A stretch of DNA of 58,723 nt from Lachnospiraceae bacterium C10 (GCA_900100095.1 FMTN01000026.1:1-58723); one strand, 5' to 3'; positions 1 through 9,974 are shown, counted from the stretch's first letter. Notes: generated by a model from the letters alone, not told the origin. A program made the numbers and translations.

Positions 1-2
1 AA

Positions 3-233
3 CGCATCATGAAACGTCGTGGTAAGAAACGTGCCATTATTGCAATCGCCAGGATGATCCTTACTGCCGCCTATCAAATGCTGTCTACGGGCGAAGTTTG
101 GAATCCTACCGACCTTTACAAGATCGATATGCCTGAGCCTCTCAAGGAAAAACAAAAGGAAAAGGCCATCAAACAGGCTAAAAAACTTTTAATCAAGGAA
201 GGGATCATTGACGAATCCCTGCTTGCCTCTTAA
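3..233 (+). CDS. IS110-family transposase, C-terminal fragment
   Basis: The frame is open from base 3 and ends at 233, so the 5' part lies outside the window. The residues KRRGKKRAIIAIARMIL followed by a short lysine-rich tail resemble the end of IS110/IS116-type transposases, which carry a RuvC-like DEDD catalytic domain at the N-terminus and a transposase-20 domain at the C-terminus. Only the last ~76 residues are visible, so no catalytic residue can be checked. The element borders a long non-coding region next to the replication genes. Family assignment rests on recall of the C-terminal pattern. Confidence 0.7.
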   Translation, partial: RIMKRRGKKRAIIAIARMILTAAYQMLSTGEVWNPTDLYKIDMPEPLKEKQKEKAIKQAKKLLIKEGIIDESLLAS

Positions 234-770
234 AGTCCTTATATATCAACCCTGTCAAGAAAGGCTATTTTTCAATAGCTTGTTTAAGTGCGCCACTTTT
301 TGGCTGTCCTCTACTTTCTTTCACACTACTACCCTTTAAGTAAACTGACTGTTTGCCAATACGTATTATAGCATATTCTTCTAATATTCTCTGCATTTTA
401 TATTTTTGACAGGATATTATTCATACATATTTCATTTTGCATAATTTATATCATTCTATGCTTTTCAGGTCATTCGATCAAGAATTCCCCCTCTTACAGC
501 GTGACGATTTTATTGACATTGTGTGTGCTTTTCCGTCTTTTTCTGAATGATTATCATTCACCACTTATCATTTTTGCATCTTTTCATTCATTTATGATTT
601 TCATTCAAATTCTGGAGCTATTTGACAGACAAATTCACCTCCCTTCTGCAGCTGGTTGTCCTCAAATACAACAATGTATTATTATATTATTATAGCCTTG
701 TATAACTAAAATGTGTATTTATACATCTTTTATACATTGCTTATACATCCAATATGCATTCCTTTTTATT

Positions 771-860
771 CTGGCATATTTTACTTGGATTTATGCCGGA
801 TTCAAACTCTGGCATAAAATACTTATCCTCGTTTGAAGTTCTGGCACAAAATACTTATCC
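771..860 (-). repeat. Three iteron-like repeats in inverted orientation
   Basis: CTGGCATATTTTACTTGG (771), CTGGCATAAAATACTTAT (809) and CTGGCACAAAATACTTAT (841) are reverse complements of the AAGTANNNNNTGCCAG sites that form the iteron array at 6991-7327. Spacing is 38 and 32 bp, close to that array. They are probably additional Rep binding sites about 6 kb from the main array and facing it. Confidence 0.7.
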
Positions 861-1061
861 CTTCCAAACAGTGCTTTTGCTGCACTTCCTGCCCTTTTAG
901 CTTTTTCTTTCGTTTTTCTTAGGCTTTTTTAGCCTTCCTGATTTCTTCTGGCGCCTTTTATCTCTTACCACTCGCGGGATTACCCCGGAGTATTCTGGCC
1001 TCTCTGACTTTTCCGGTTGCACCGGCTCTACTGGCCCACCCGGCTCTTGCAACCTCTCTGC

Positions 1062-1362
1062 CCTCGCGAGTCTTGCGCGCCGGATTTGGGTCTGCTTCAG
1101 CAGACAAATTCCTGTCCGAATCCTCGCGGAGCGTTTAACTCAGTCGGAGCTTGTACCCCGACTGAGTATAGTTTGTATAACAACGAGCCTAAGTCCCACC
1201 GCAAGCTCGCTTGCGAGGGGGACTTAGGTGACTGTAGAACACCGAAAGGCTTTGCCTTGAGGTGTGAAACAGAGTTGAAATCGAGTAGGAGTCAGCCTAC
1301 TCGATTCATACCCCACACCTACGCTAACGCTTAGAGGTGGGGGATTTCTCCGACTGAGTTAA
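1062..1362 (-). repeat. Palindromic repeat element, near-complete copy (reverse orientation)
   Basis: Same modular element as at 38835-39150 but on the other strand. Visible modules include the hairpin around CAGACAAATTCC with its CGAATCC arms, the ACTCAGTCGGAG / CCGACTGAGT palindrome, the hairpin TCGAGTAGGAGTCAGCC, and a final hairpin CCACACCTACGC / TTAGAGGTGG. The outer end is TTAACTCAG on the minus strand, the same boundary as the other copies. The opposite end lacks part of the GAGTCTTGA terminus. Confidence 0.8.
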
Positions 1363-1706
1363 GCATCCGGCTGCAGCCTTTCTTTTCCTCAAACCCGATC
1401 CGGGCTGCGCATCTGCTTTTCTTTTTCCCTCTCCCGGCTCTTCTCTCCCTTTTCTTGCCATTCTTCCTGCCGTATCCTTGTCGCATTCCTTACAACGCCT
1501 TAGCCTTGCTCTTATAACGCCCAATAACCACCCTAGGCGTCTTGTTCGTACCTCGGGATGTTATCCTCCAGGCAAAACGTCTTTTGCCGCCTTTGTCCCC
1601 CTTCAGCTGCCTCATAGCCCCTCAGAGCATCTTCTACCCCCTTTTAAACGCCTCCAGACGCCTTTACAGCCTCTCTTTTGGTTTTTCCCTTGCAAAAAAG
1701 CCAAAA

Positions 1707-1740
1707 ACGCTATAAGACGCCTTTACGCGCCTTATAGCGT
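1707..1740. repeat. Inverted repeat (hairpin) ACGCTATAAG/CTTATAGCGT
   Basis: Perfect 10-bp arms separated by 14 bp. It is not followed by a T-run, so it does not look like an intrinsic terminator. Function unknown. Confidence 0.6.
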
Positions 1741-1831
1741 CATACTGTTCCTTGCGACATCCAGTCCTGTTCCAGCCCTGACCCTGATCATACGAACGAC
1801 ACAGAGCACAGTGCACTGCCTGGATCTCCCT

Positions 1832-2010
1832 TGACCTCTGTCACGCTTCCGGAATTCCTCTTGACCTTTGCCGCACTACCGGGATTCCTCTTGACCTCTG
1901 TCACGCTACCGGAATTCCTCTTGATCTCTGCCGTACTTCCGGGATTCCTCTTGACCTTTACCGCACCACCTGAAATTCCCTTGATCTGTTCCCAGCTGCT
2001 CCCGAAATCT
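1832..2010. repeat. Decayed 30-bp tandem repeat, about five units
   Basis: Units start TTGACCTCTG/TTGACCTTTG/TTGATCTCTG and end CCGGAATTCCTC or CCGGGATTCCTC. They are 30 bp each and diverged at several positions, with the last unit poorly conserved. An open frame runs through because the period is a multiple of three. There is no ribosome binding site and the translation is pure repeat, so I do not call a gene. Confidence 0.7.
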
Positions 2011-2134
2011 CCTCCGATTCACACCGGGTTCCCAGAGGCACTATGATTCCCTCCGAGCCACCGGAATTATCCTTGACCTATGCTGTTCCACTGTCGTTTT
2101 ACATGCTCTATGCTGTCCTCCCCCGCTCTCCTCT

Positions 2135-2180
2135 GCTTTGATTCGCTTTGATTCGCTTTGATTCGTTTTGATTCGTTTTA
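2135..2180. repeat. 10-bp tandem repeat (GATTCGCTTT type)
   Basis: Four to five consecutive decamers of the form ATTCGCTTTG/ATTCGTTTTG. It continues, more diverged, to about 2210. It lies in the C/T-rich stretch of the non-coding region. Confidence 0.65.
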
Positions 2181-2726
2181 ACCTGTCTGGATTCACTTTG
2201 ATCTGCCTGAAAATGTTTCGTTCTGCCCCGGCTCTGTTGGATTTCCGGTCTGATCGTCCCTGATTTACCCGGACTTTCCCGGCGGAATCCGGCACTTTTT
2301 GCCTCACCTTTCATGAAGTTTTTACTCCGGTACCTCCGACTTTTTGATACTTTTCTGCTGTTACCGCAATACTGCATCTTTCTAAGTTCATATCTTCAAA
2401 TTTTTCATCTAATAATTTATTTGAATATCGATTAGATTTTATAGACGTATAGATATATGTATTCATATTTTAATTTCATAGTTTTTTAGAGGTTTTGATG
2501 CTATCCTTTGTTATCTTTCTTCGCAAAAGTTTTATACAAACACTTTATTTGCATTTTCCCTTCAACTTTTCTTTACAGGAAAAATTCGTTTCTTTATTTG
2601 ACTTTTCCTTTATGCTTTTATTTATCGTTTTATACAAGTCACTTACTCTGGTGTCTTTCCAGCCCCACTCTCCACTTTCTCTTTATCCTTTGCCGCTTTC
2701 GCCCAACATCTATTAGTATCTTTACG

Positions 2727-2748
2727 CATACTTTTATTAGTAGTTATA
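2727..2748 (+). repeat. 22-bp direct repeat, copy 1 (second copy 5214-5235)
   Basis: A 22-bp stretch beginning CATACTTTTATTAG and ending TAGTTATA occurs identically here and at 5214-5235. The copies are about 2.5 kb apart, the second about 200 bp upstream of parA. Both lie close to TATTAGTAT motifs. A role in partition or plasmid control is possible but unproven. Confidence 0.7.
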
Positions 2749-3648
2749 TACAACATTTTCTGTTTTTTCTTCTTTTTTAACCTTTTCATTTTTATTCTGT
2801 CTCCTTACAAACGCTCATTTTATCGCACTTTCAAGCATATATTTACATGATTTTTAATTACATTTTTCTATTTTTATTTCTTATGATGACTACTTCATCG
2901 CTCAAATTCTTATAACTTTTCAATTATATGTATTTGTATATGTATTTAGCTTAGTGCTCATCTATGTATTTGTACTTGAATTTCATGTTGTACTTTAACT
3001 CATATTTGTTTTCATTTTTGTCTTTAACTTCGCTTTTAAATTCGTCGTTGAATTCATTCTCTAATTTGAATACAACTTCACATTTACCTTTGCTTATTCC
3101 TTCTGATTTATCTTAATATTTTTCTTTGTTTTTACTTTTGTATATTAGTTATACGTTCTTTTTGTATTTATCTTTTAATCTGAATTTGACATCGACTTTA
3201 TATTTTAAATACATGTTCAAAGTTTCTTTTGTTCTTTTCATTGACTTTGTATTCAAATTATATTTTCAATATAACTTTTAACTTTTCATTGAAGTTATGT
3301 TTGATGTTGCCTTTGAATTGATATTAGAATCTTAATTTACATACTATATTTTTTTTGTTCTTTTTATCTCATTTACCTTTATATTTTTATTTTAAATTTG
3401 AATTGTATATATATTTGAATTTGTATATAAGTTTTATATCAAATTAGTCATCGATCTTTAACTCTAACTCAAATCTTTCTTTCACTATATATTTACTTGT
3501 TTCTTCAAATATACTCATCAAATATAACTTAGAAGATCTTCTTATATTCAATATACAAATTAGTATCATAATGCCAGCTGCTATCTACTTGGATCATCCT
3601 TTTCCTTCAAATTTATTTTATGAGGATATGTATTGTCATTAGATTAAA

Positions 3649-5182
3649 TATACTAATACAACATCGAATTATTATCCCGTATTTGTATCCTCTGGAAAAG
3701 AAGATCTGACATAGACTTTGATGTAATTTTCTCCCATAGGCCAGGCCAAAAATTGCAATAAACCCCGTAACTACGGGCTTTTCAATATATGCATTATACA
3801 TCTAATACATATACTAATATGTTCTTTTCATCACATAAATCCAAGCCACCAGAATAGGTAGAAATGAGATTGTCTCCATCGATATCAAAGAACATTTATT
3901 TGAATTCAAAGTTGTAGTATTACTTTTATACGAAGAATAATTTTATACACACATAGCATTTTACGTTGTATACAAATACATATACTAATATAATCAAAAC
4001 AGACGATGTAGAGCACAAATAGATGTATGTATCAAACACCGATTATGTATACATCTTAGTATTTGTTACATTTATTGATACAATTCACATCGGCTTTAGC
4101 ATTAGTATCTGCATTAATATCTACATTAAAATCCGCATTATTTCTTAATATATGTATTCGCTTCTATATATCTTATTATAATTATTATTTGTATATGTCA
4201 TTATAATATATTGTTGTATTTGCAATCTAAATTTTTCATCCATTGTATATTTGATTACATCATATCATTACACTTATAATGTTCTGGCAAATAAAGAGAC
4301 GTATTTGCAGCTTTCTGTGGTGAGAATCCCTATATATTTTATGAATATTGATGGTATCATCAAATAAAGCAACGTCGGAACATTTGCTTATTTATCCAAC
4401 TTTGAATTAGTATATTTATTTGTATATTTACATGAGCATATAGTCGTTTATCTCTTTATACACTTGCAACATATACATATAAATATAATAGATCCAAAGT
4501 ACCAATCCTGGTAAAATATGCTTTCTTTTCCCAGAAGATAAGCTGGTACTTGTACATCAGATGTGTATATTATGCTGATATACGCATATACATGCGCTTA
4601 GAAGATTGTTTCTTTATACAGAGTTTTATTTGTAGAGTACATACTAATATATATACCTATGATTGTACGCTTTATATGTTAATCTCCTCCGGTTTTCAGA
4701 TGTCCGGGCAGGATCTACCTCCACCGGAGCGTCTCGATAGAAATAAAACCTTAACACAAGAAATCAAAGCTATATGGCCCACATGAATCTGGAAACCCAT
4801 GGTATACACAAGTACACACAACTGATCCTCAACATAATCTATACAAGCTGCCAGGGTAGAATAGATCCTATATACACTAACCTTTTATTTGTATAGTTAT
4901 TTGTATTTGTATTGATGTACTAATATATCTCCGCTAAATTTTTCTCCAGGAACAATCCTCTTTCTTTTTATAGAAAAACCGTAGGGTATTATACGTCGAA
5001 TTTGTATTTGTAGTTTTATTTGTATAATGATATGTATATAACGTCATGAACAAGAGGGTTTAGAGTTGACTATATATTATCTGTTTACTTGGTATATATA
5101 GTCGAATTATGAGTGCGAATATTAACTTTAAATATTTATTACAGTAATGAGCACTAATATATGTTCATATGTATATTAGTAT
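3649..5182. promoter_or_regulatory. Cluster of ATACTAATAT-like motifs, candidate centromere
   Basis: ATACTAATAT or its complement with at most one or two changes appears near 3649, 3811, 3982, 4641, 4917, 5151 and 5173. TATTAGTAT/AATTAGTAT relatives lie between 2711 and 4397. The cluster ends about 260 bp upstream of parA. Type Ib ParA systems use repeated sites bound by a small ribbon-helix-helix partner, so these are parS-like candidates. The region is very AT-rich, so some hits could be chance. Confidence 0.4.
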
Positions 5183-5213
5183 AATTGGAACATATTTATC
5201 ATATTCTTTTATA

Positions 5214-5235
5214 CATACTTTTATTAGTAGTTATA
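5214..5235 (+). repeat. 22-bp direct repeat, copy 2
   Basis: Identical to 2727-2748. It lies about 200 bp upstream of the parA start codon and just after an ATATTAGTAT motif. Confidence 0.7.
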
Positions 5236-5440
5236 ATTAGACGTTACATGCGGATATTAATTAGTTGTAGAAAACTCATACTACATGCAAAATATAATCA
5301 GTATAAGGATAAAAACAAAATATATGATAATTTAGTGTATTAAATCCAACCAAAATCTATTATAATAGGAGAGTCGAATGATAACATGAAATCGTTATTC
5401 ATAGGCAAATGAAACTATTTAACATACTAAGGGAGCAAAA

Positions 5441-6208
5441 ATGAAAACAATCACAATTGCAAACCAGAAAGGTGGAGTTGCCAAGACAACGACTGCTCTT
5501 TGCATTGCCAATGGCTTACAGGAGGTCGGTTATAATGTCTTAATGATTGATTTAGATCCACAGTGTAACACAACCACCACCTATCAGGCACAGACAGAAG
5601 ACACCAATACACTGTATGACCTATTACATAAGAAGTGTACGGTTCAGGAGTCCATTCAGAAGACCGAGAGTGGCGATATCATTGCCGGAGACAAGAATCT
5701 TGCCGGAATCGAGGGAGAATTCGCTTCTCAGCTTAAGAATTACAGTCTTTTGAAAAAGGCGCTGGAGGAAGTATCCGATCAGTATGACTTTACCATCATC
5801 GATACACCTCCTAACATCGGTTTTTACATGACAAGTGCCTTAATCGCATCCGATGGCGTTGTTATTCCTATTAAAGCAGAAAAGTTTGCAATTGATGGAC
5901 TTGCTCAGATCGTTAGTAATATTAAAGATGCTCAGGAAGCAGCCAATGAGAAGCTTAAGATCTACGGTGTACTTCTGACCGTCTATGATAAACGTACCGC
6001 TCTGGACGCCATTGTACACGACCAGCTGCCTGAAATCGGAGAGAAAGAGGGCTTCCGTGTCTTCGATACATCTATTCGTGTCTGTCAGCAGGTAAAGGAG
6101 GCTCAGTCCCGCCAGGTGCGATTATTTGATGAGTACCCGAACTGCAATGCAGCCGTTGACTATGCTAACCTAATCAAAGAGTTATTACAGGAGGTAAAGA
6201 AAGGATGA
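5441..6208 (+). CDS. parA: ParA-type partition ATPase
   Basis: 255 residues. The deviant Walker A motif KGGVAKTTT lies at residues 9-17, a DLDPQCN segment follows near residue 37, and IIDTPPNIG near residue 118 forms the Walker B region. There is no N-terminal helix-turn-helix, which places it with short (type Ib or Soj-like) ParA proteins that segregate plasmids by ATP-dependent nucleoid binding. The start ATG follows an AGGGAG site. The downstream partner overlaps by 4 bp, giving a two-gene par operon. A possible -10 (TATAAT) lies near 5362. The upstream motif cluster is the likely centromere. Confidence 0.93.
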   Translation: MKTITIANQKGGVAKTTTALCIANGLQEVGYNVLMIDLDPQCNTTTTYQAQTEDTNTLYDLLHKKCTVQESIQKTESGDIIAGDKNLAGIEGEFASQLKNYSLLKKALEEVSDQYDFTIIDTPPNIGFYMTSALIASDGVVIPIKAEKFAIDGLAQIVSNIKDAQEAANEKLKIYGVLLTVYDKRTALDAIVHDQLPEIGEKEGFRVFDTSIRVCQQVKEAQSRQVRLFDEYPNCNAAVDYANLIKELLQEVKKG

Positions 6209-6666
6209 AGGGGAGCAAATCCAGAAACATATTTGCGGAGATTTCAAAAGAGGCAAATGAAGAGAAGAAATTGAACGAAAATAAAGCAGTCGAAAGCGAA
6301 CCTGCTTTAGATGATACACAGGAAACATCTATCAACCAGCCGGAAGAAGTTGAAACAACACCTGTAAAAGCAGCAGAGAATGATACCTTATATAAGGAAG
6401 AAGAAAGTACGGAAATCCCTGTAGTAGAGGAGAAAACTCCTGTCGTAGAAGAGCCGGCGCCTGTTGTACCACCTGTAGCACAGCCAGTTGAACCACCAGC
6501 CAACCAGGGTGTTTTGTTCATTACACCGACAAGAAAGCAGACCAGACACAATCGAAAAGGGTTCCTTTTATCTGACCTGGCACTGAAAAATCTTCAGTCA
6601 GAAGCCGGAAAATATGAGATCAGTGAGAACGAATTGATCAACCAGATTCTCGAAAAGATGGTGTGA
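6205..6666 (+). CDS. Small ParA partner protein (ParB-like, putative DNA-binding)
   Basis: 153 residues starting inside the parA stop (4-bp overlap), which argues for translational coupling. The N-terminal two thirds is rich in Glu, Pro, Val and Thr and probably disordered. The last ~45 residues (RKGFLLSDLALKNLQSEAG and beyond) look like a compact helical, possibly ribbon-helix-helix, DNA-binding domain. I recognise no canonical ParB (KorB-type) domain. Position argues for the centromere-binding partner of ParA. Confidence 0.65.
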   Translation: MKGSKSRNIFAEISKEANEEKKLNENKAVESEPALDDTQETSINQPEEVETTPVKAAENDTLYKEEESTEIPVVEEKTPVVEEPAPVVPPVAQPVEPPANQGVLFITPTRKQTRHNRKGFLLSDLALKNLQSEAGKYEISENELINQILEKMV

Positions 6667-6725
6667 TGGCATTATTATATATATAGTAGAACAACAACAT
6701 AATTGTTATTCTTTATTTAGAGAAG

Positions 6726-6764
6726 AGCACAAGCCCAGTAATTTCAAGGGTTTGTGCTTTTTTT
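6726..6764 (+). terminator. Intrinsic terminator of the par operon
   Basis: Stem AGCACAAGCCC / GGGTTTGTGCT followed by a run of T, about 60 bp after the partner gene stop codon. Confidence 0.85.
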
Positions 6765-6990
6765 CATGGCAGAAATGACTAGAACCTTTGGCAGGATAGA
6801 GATAGAACTCTGGCAGAAAAGAAAGGAAATCATGGCATAGTTGACTGATGTATTTACCTTATGCTGGCGGAAGGTACTGATAGGTATGGCGAAAAGTACT
6901 GAAAAGAAGGATTTTAGGCACAAAACAGGCGTAAACTCTGCCGTTATGCAGTATTTTCGGCCTTTATATCACATGAGAATGGAAGAGAAT

Positions 6991-7327
6991 AAGTACTTTT
7001 TGCCAGTATAAAACAGATATAAGTAAAATCTGCCAGGATAAAAACCATCGGTAGTTTTTGCCAGAGTTAAAGTCGAGATAAGTAATTCTTGCCAGTATAT
7101 AGAAAAAAATAAGTAGATATGGCCATAATAATACTTTGGTCAGTATATTTTGCCATGATAAGGGGGTCAGACAAGTAAATTATGCCATCAAAAGAGAGTA
7201 AGCAAGTAAAATATGCCATAATATATAGGATGTGGCAGTAGATTTTGCCATAATTATAGAATCGCTAAGTATTTTTTGCCATGATATATGGAAGGCAGCT
7301 ACCAATATAAGTAATTTATGCCAGAAG
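6991..7327 (+). repeat. Iteron array, eleven 19-bp sites, candidate replication origin
   Basis: Sites of the form AAGTANNNNNTGCCANNAT start at 6991, 7021, 7049, 7080, 7111, 7141, 7173, 7204, 7236, 7267 and 7309. Spacing is 28-32 bp (the last is 42), close to three helical turns, so all sites face the same side of the helix. More diverged TGGCA/GGTACTG relatives run from about 6765 to 6920. The array lies just upstream of a Rep_3 initiator, the standard arrangement of iteron plasmids, where Rep binds the repeats both to start replication and to limit copy number. Confidence 0.88.
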
Positions 7328-7566
7328 AAAGAGGAGAATACATCTGGCATAAATGACAGACCCATAACAGTAGGTTCGGCCATGAAAAGAAGTGGATTTC
7401 AGTCGTTTCTGCCGCCAAAAAAGAGATATAATGGCAATTACTACTTAAAATTTCTTGACAAGTGGGGGATAGATGGATTAAATTGTAGAAAGGTAAGTAG
7501 AACGAGCCATGAATAAACCTCTGGCAGAAACTACAGAGAACATATAACAGTAAGGAGCAGTACTTC

Positions 7567-8931
7567 ATGCCACGAAAAGACGAAGAGAAGCATTCTCTGC
7601 AGCAAAGTGAAGTTGATCGTAAAGTATATAAAGGTCGACAGATGATTACAGCGAAGTATAAGGCTTCGTTGCTGGAAAATAAGCTGACTTCCATTGCACT
7701 GTCCCGACTGACCATGGATGGGGATACCCCGGTGGCTACCTTATTTCCGTCGGAGATCAAGAAGTTACTTGGTAGACAATCGGATACGAATATCTACAAG
7801 AAGCTGATTAGTACAGCCAAGACCATGACCGGTCATCAGATGGTGATTGAAGATAATAACGGTAATTTCGAAGTTCTGGCCATGATTACCAATGCCAGAT
7901 ATGAGAACGGAACATTTTCCGTGACCTTTAATAAGAGAATTGCACCTTATATCATTGGAATGAAGAGCAATTACACCAGTTATTCACTGGCAAATGTCCT
8001 GCGCTTCAAGTGTGATTACTCTTTTCGAATATATGAATTGATCAAGTCTGAGGCATATCATCTTAAGAATGATATGAATGATGTTTATGTGAAGGACTAT
8101 GGCCTCTCGGAGCTGAAATGCATGATTGGTGTTGTTAACATGGATGAGGCGAAAGTAAAGAGGGCCAAGTTAAACGGGGCTTCCTGGGACGAAATTGTAG
8201 CGATTGCGAATGAGAAATCCTTCAATGACTGGGGAGATTTCAGAAGACGTGTTCTAGAGCGCGCTCGTAAGGAATTGATGGAGCAGTGCGATGTGAAATT
8301 TGATTACAATCCGATTGCCGCCGGAAGGGGCGGTAAGATTGTTGCCGTGAAATTCTTGATCAGCAGGAATAACCCGGGAGAGAAGGTCTTTGAGGCTATT
8401 TCTTCTCGGCAGAAGGTTGTGGAAGAGACCAATGACCGCTATGAGCAGATGTCGATGTTTACTCTTCCGGAGCGGATGGAAGAGCTGGTCGGACATAATG
8501 GTTTATCGGAGAAGGATGTAAGAGCCTTCATGAAGGAGGCTGCACATAATGAGGCTGAGGTATTAAGAGCCGTGGAGCTGGCCGATCGACAGACAGCTCC
8601 GCTGGATAATTACGCCGGTTGGATTATCAGTTGTATCCGGGAACATTACGAAGAGCCGAAGGTGGTTGTCAGTGGATCCAAGGAACGGGGCGATCGGGTT
8701 GCAGCGGCATCAGAGATTCTTTCCCATCAGACCAGTACAGAGAAGAATGCTATGTCTGCCGCTTACTGGAAGAAAGCAATGAAGAAGAACTCCGATAATT
8801 TCCAGGAATTCCAGCGCTATCTTGAGTCACGGGGTGTTACTATGGAGATGTTTACAGACGCGAATGAAGAATACGAGTGTGGCGATAAATTTATGCAGTG
8901 GATAAAAGGAGAGGAAATTCAGCTTTTTTAA
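7567..8931 (+). CDS. Rep_3-family replication initiator
   Basis: 454 residues. Residues ~18-250 show the Rep_3 (RepB/initiator) pattern of two winged-helix domains: an early block KVYKGRQMITAKYKASL, the segment LFPSEIKKLLG, and the conserved YSFRIYELIKSEAYHL near residue 157. The C-terminal ~200 residues are an extra helical region. This is longer than small iteron plasmid Reps and more like those of large Clostridia plasmids. The start ATG is preceded by GTAAGGAG. It binds the upstream iterons by family rule. The stop codon overlaps the first bases of a repeat element copy. Confidence 0.9.
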   Translation: MPRKDEEKHSLQQSEVDRKVYKGRQMITAKYKASLLENKLTSIALSRLTMDGDTPVATLFPSEIKKLLGRQSDTNIYKKLISTAKTMTGHQMVIEDNNGNFEVLAMITNARYENGTFSVTFNKRIAPYIIGMKSNYTSYSLANVLRFKCDYSFRIYELIKSEAYHLKNDMNDVYVKDYGLSELKCMIGVVNMDEAKVKRAKLNGASWDEIVAIANEKSFNDWGDFRRRVLERARKELMEQCDVKFDYNPIAAGRGGKIVAVKFLISRNNPGEKVFEAISSRQKVVEETNDRYEQMSMFTLPERMEELVGHNGLSEKDVRAFMKEAAHNEAEVLRAVELADRQTAPLDNYAGWIISCIREHYEEPKVVVSGSKERGDRVAAASEILSHQTSTEKNAMSAAYWKKAMKKNSDNFQEFQRYLESRGVTMEMFTDANEEYECGDKFMQWIKGEEIQLF

Positions 8932-8966
8932 CTCAGTCGGAGAAATCCCCCACATCTACGAAATAT
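8930..8966 (+). repeat. Truncated copy of the palindromic repeat element
   Basis: AACTCAGTCGGAGAAATCCC followed by CCCACATCTACG matches the outer end of the full element. The first bases (AA) are shared with the rep stop codon. The rest of the element is missing. Confidence 0.7.
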
Positions 8967-9091
8967 GGATGCATTCTTTCGAATATACCTTTATATTTTA
9001 TATAAAATAGTGTAAAATAAGCAAAAGAGACGAACAAAGGTAGGGGTTCTTTGTAAGTTTCCATGCAATTCACTATGAAAGGGGAATTACT

Positions 9092-9382
9092 ATGAAGTGT
9101 AGAAGAACATCCTTAATGGCAAACGCGGAACAGTATAAACCGGATTGCGGCATGGAGGACGGTTTCGAACTGTACTCTGACGTAGTCACCAAGAGCTGGA
9201 TCGTAACCGATAATCTGATTAAGATTACGAGACCGGACGGAAGAGTCGTAACTCCATATATTAAGCATCGTCGTGGTCGTACCTTTATCTGTGAAGGCGA
9301 TTATATCATCACAGATGAGGACGGAACACACCATGCATGTGGAGAAGATATCTTTTATACGCGTTACGAGAAGATGGAGTAG
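9092..9382 (+). CDS. Hypothetical protein, 96 residues
   Basis: Not recognised. A strong AAAGGGGAATTACT ribosome binding site precedes the ATG. The sequence is a mix of charged and beta-prone segments (WIVTDNLIKITRPDGRVVTP, then GDYIITDEDGTHHACGEDIF), with no membrane segment or signal peptide. The gene is alone between rep and an intrinsic terminator, so it is its own transcription unit. Function unknown. Confidence 0.7.
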   Translation: MKCRRTSLMANAEQYKPDCGMEDGFELYSDVVTKSWIVTDNLIKITRPDGRVVTPYIKHRRGRTFICEGDYIITDEDGTHHACGEDIFYTRYEKME

Positions 9383-9398
9383 GAGTAAAAGGAAAGAA

Positions 9399-9426
9399 GG
9401 CCCGGCAGAAGATTGCTGGGCCTTTG
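9399..9426 (+). terminator. Intrinsic terminator
   Basis: Stem GGCCCGGCA / TGCTGGGCC then TTTG, directly after the 96-residue gene. Confidence 0.8.
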
Positions 9427-9442
9427 TTCGCCTTAGAAACGG

Positions 9443-9781
9443 TTATCGTTCGAATTGAAAATATACGATTAAGGAATCTTCCGCTCTGTGAATCCAGACA
9501 GCAGAGTCCTGATTTGCATTGGCATTCAGTCTTGATATATCATAACGACCATATTCATGGCCCGGACGTGGGGTCTTTCCATGTTCCGATGCATCACCAT
9601 AATCCTTTTTCTGGAAGCGGCGGATGGCATCGATGATTTTTTGAAAATTGTCTTCTCCGTTTAAAAATTCCCCTCGGATACCGCAAGAGAGATATACGCT
9701 GTCCCCATTCACGTTGTCATATGGAACGGTACTGTACCCTTTTTTCTTTACATAGTCCATCAGTTCTGATAATTCTGTCAT
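9443..9781 (-). CDS. Hypothetical protein, 112 residues
   Basis: Not recognised. The minus-strand ATG has a good AAGTAAGGGGG site upstream. The sequence starts with a helical segment (MTELSELMDYVKKKGYSTVP), is charged throughout and has no membrane segment. It converges with the 96-residue gene and is divergent from the GH94 gene. Confidence 0.6.
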   Translation of the reverse strand: MTELSELMDYVKKKGYSTVPYDNVNGDSVYLSCGIRGEFLNGEDNFQKIIDAIRRFQKKDYGDASEHGKTPRPGHEYGRYDISRLNANANQDSAVWIHRAEDSLIVYFQFER

Positions 9782-9974
9782 AAAAGACCCCCTTACTTTT
9801 CATCAGGAATAAATCCTTGTCACTTTTACAAAACTATTGTATCACTTCTTCTGGAATTCGAAAGATGTTTTCAGAAAATTCCAGCCGGAACCCTGTTTGC
9901 AATTTTCACAAAAAAAGAAAGTGATTTTTGGATAAAAGTATGGAGAGTTTTCGTAGTTTTCGTAAATAAGGTCG

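Larger units (their letters stand above)
234..5440. other. Long AT-rich region without credible genes, upstream of parA
   Basis: About 5.2 kb in which all open frames are short, of biased composition, or lie inside repeats. It contains inverted iteron-like sites (771-860), a palindromic repeat element (1062-1362), a C/T-rich stretch with decayed 30-bp and 10-bp tandem repeats (about 1500-2350), a strongly T-rich segment (about 2480-3600), and an AT-rich segment with recurring ATACTAATAT-like motifs (about 2700-5200). I see no RNA gene that I can name. Position between iterons and parA suggests replication or partition control sequences, which is inference. Confidence 0.7.

Noticed and set aside
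1017-1334. 105-codon plus-strand frame and similar frames at 22845-23098 and 38814-39248
   Set aside because: All lie inside copies of the same palindromic repeat element and have no ribosome binding site; the shared translation reflects repeat identity, not a gene.
1831-2377. Open frames on both strands (71, 88 and 89 codons)
   Set aside because: They run through 30-bp and 10-bp tandem repeats; products are low-complexity and lack ribosome sites.
4550-4786. 78-codon frame in the AT-rich region
   Set aside because: Tyr/Ile/Cys-rich composition of random AT-rich DNA, no ribosome site, no similarity recognised.
7232-7516. 94-codon frame over the iterons, and the 153-codon minus-strand frame at 7299-7760
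   Set aside because: They overlap the iteron array and the rep start; the iterons explain the sequence.
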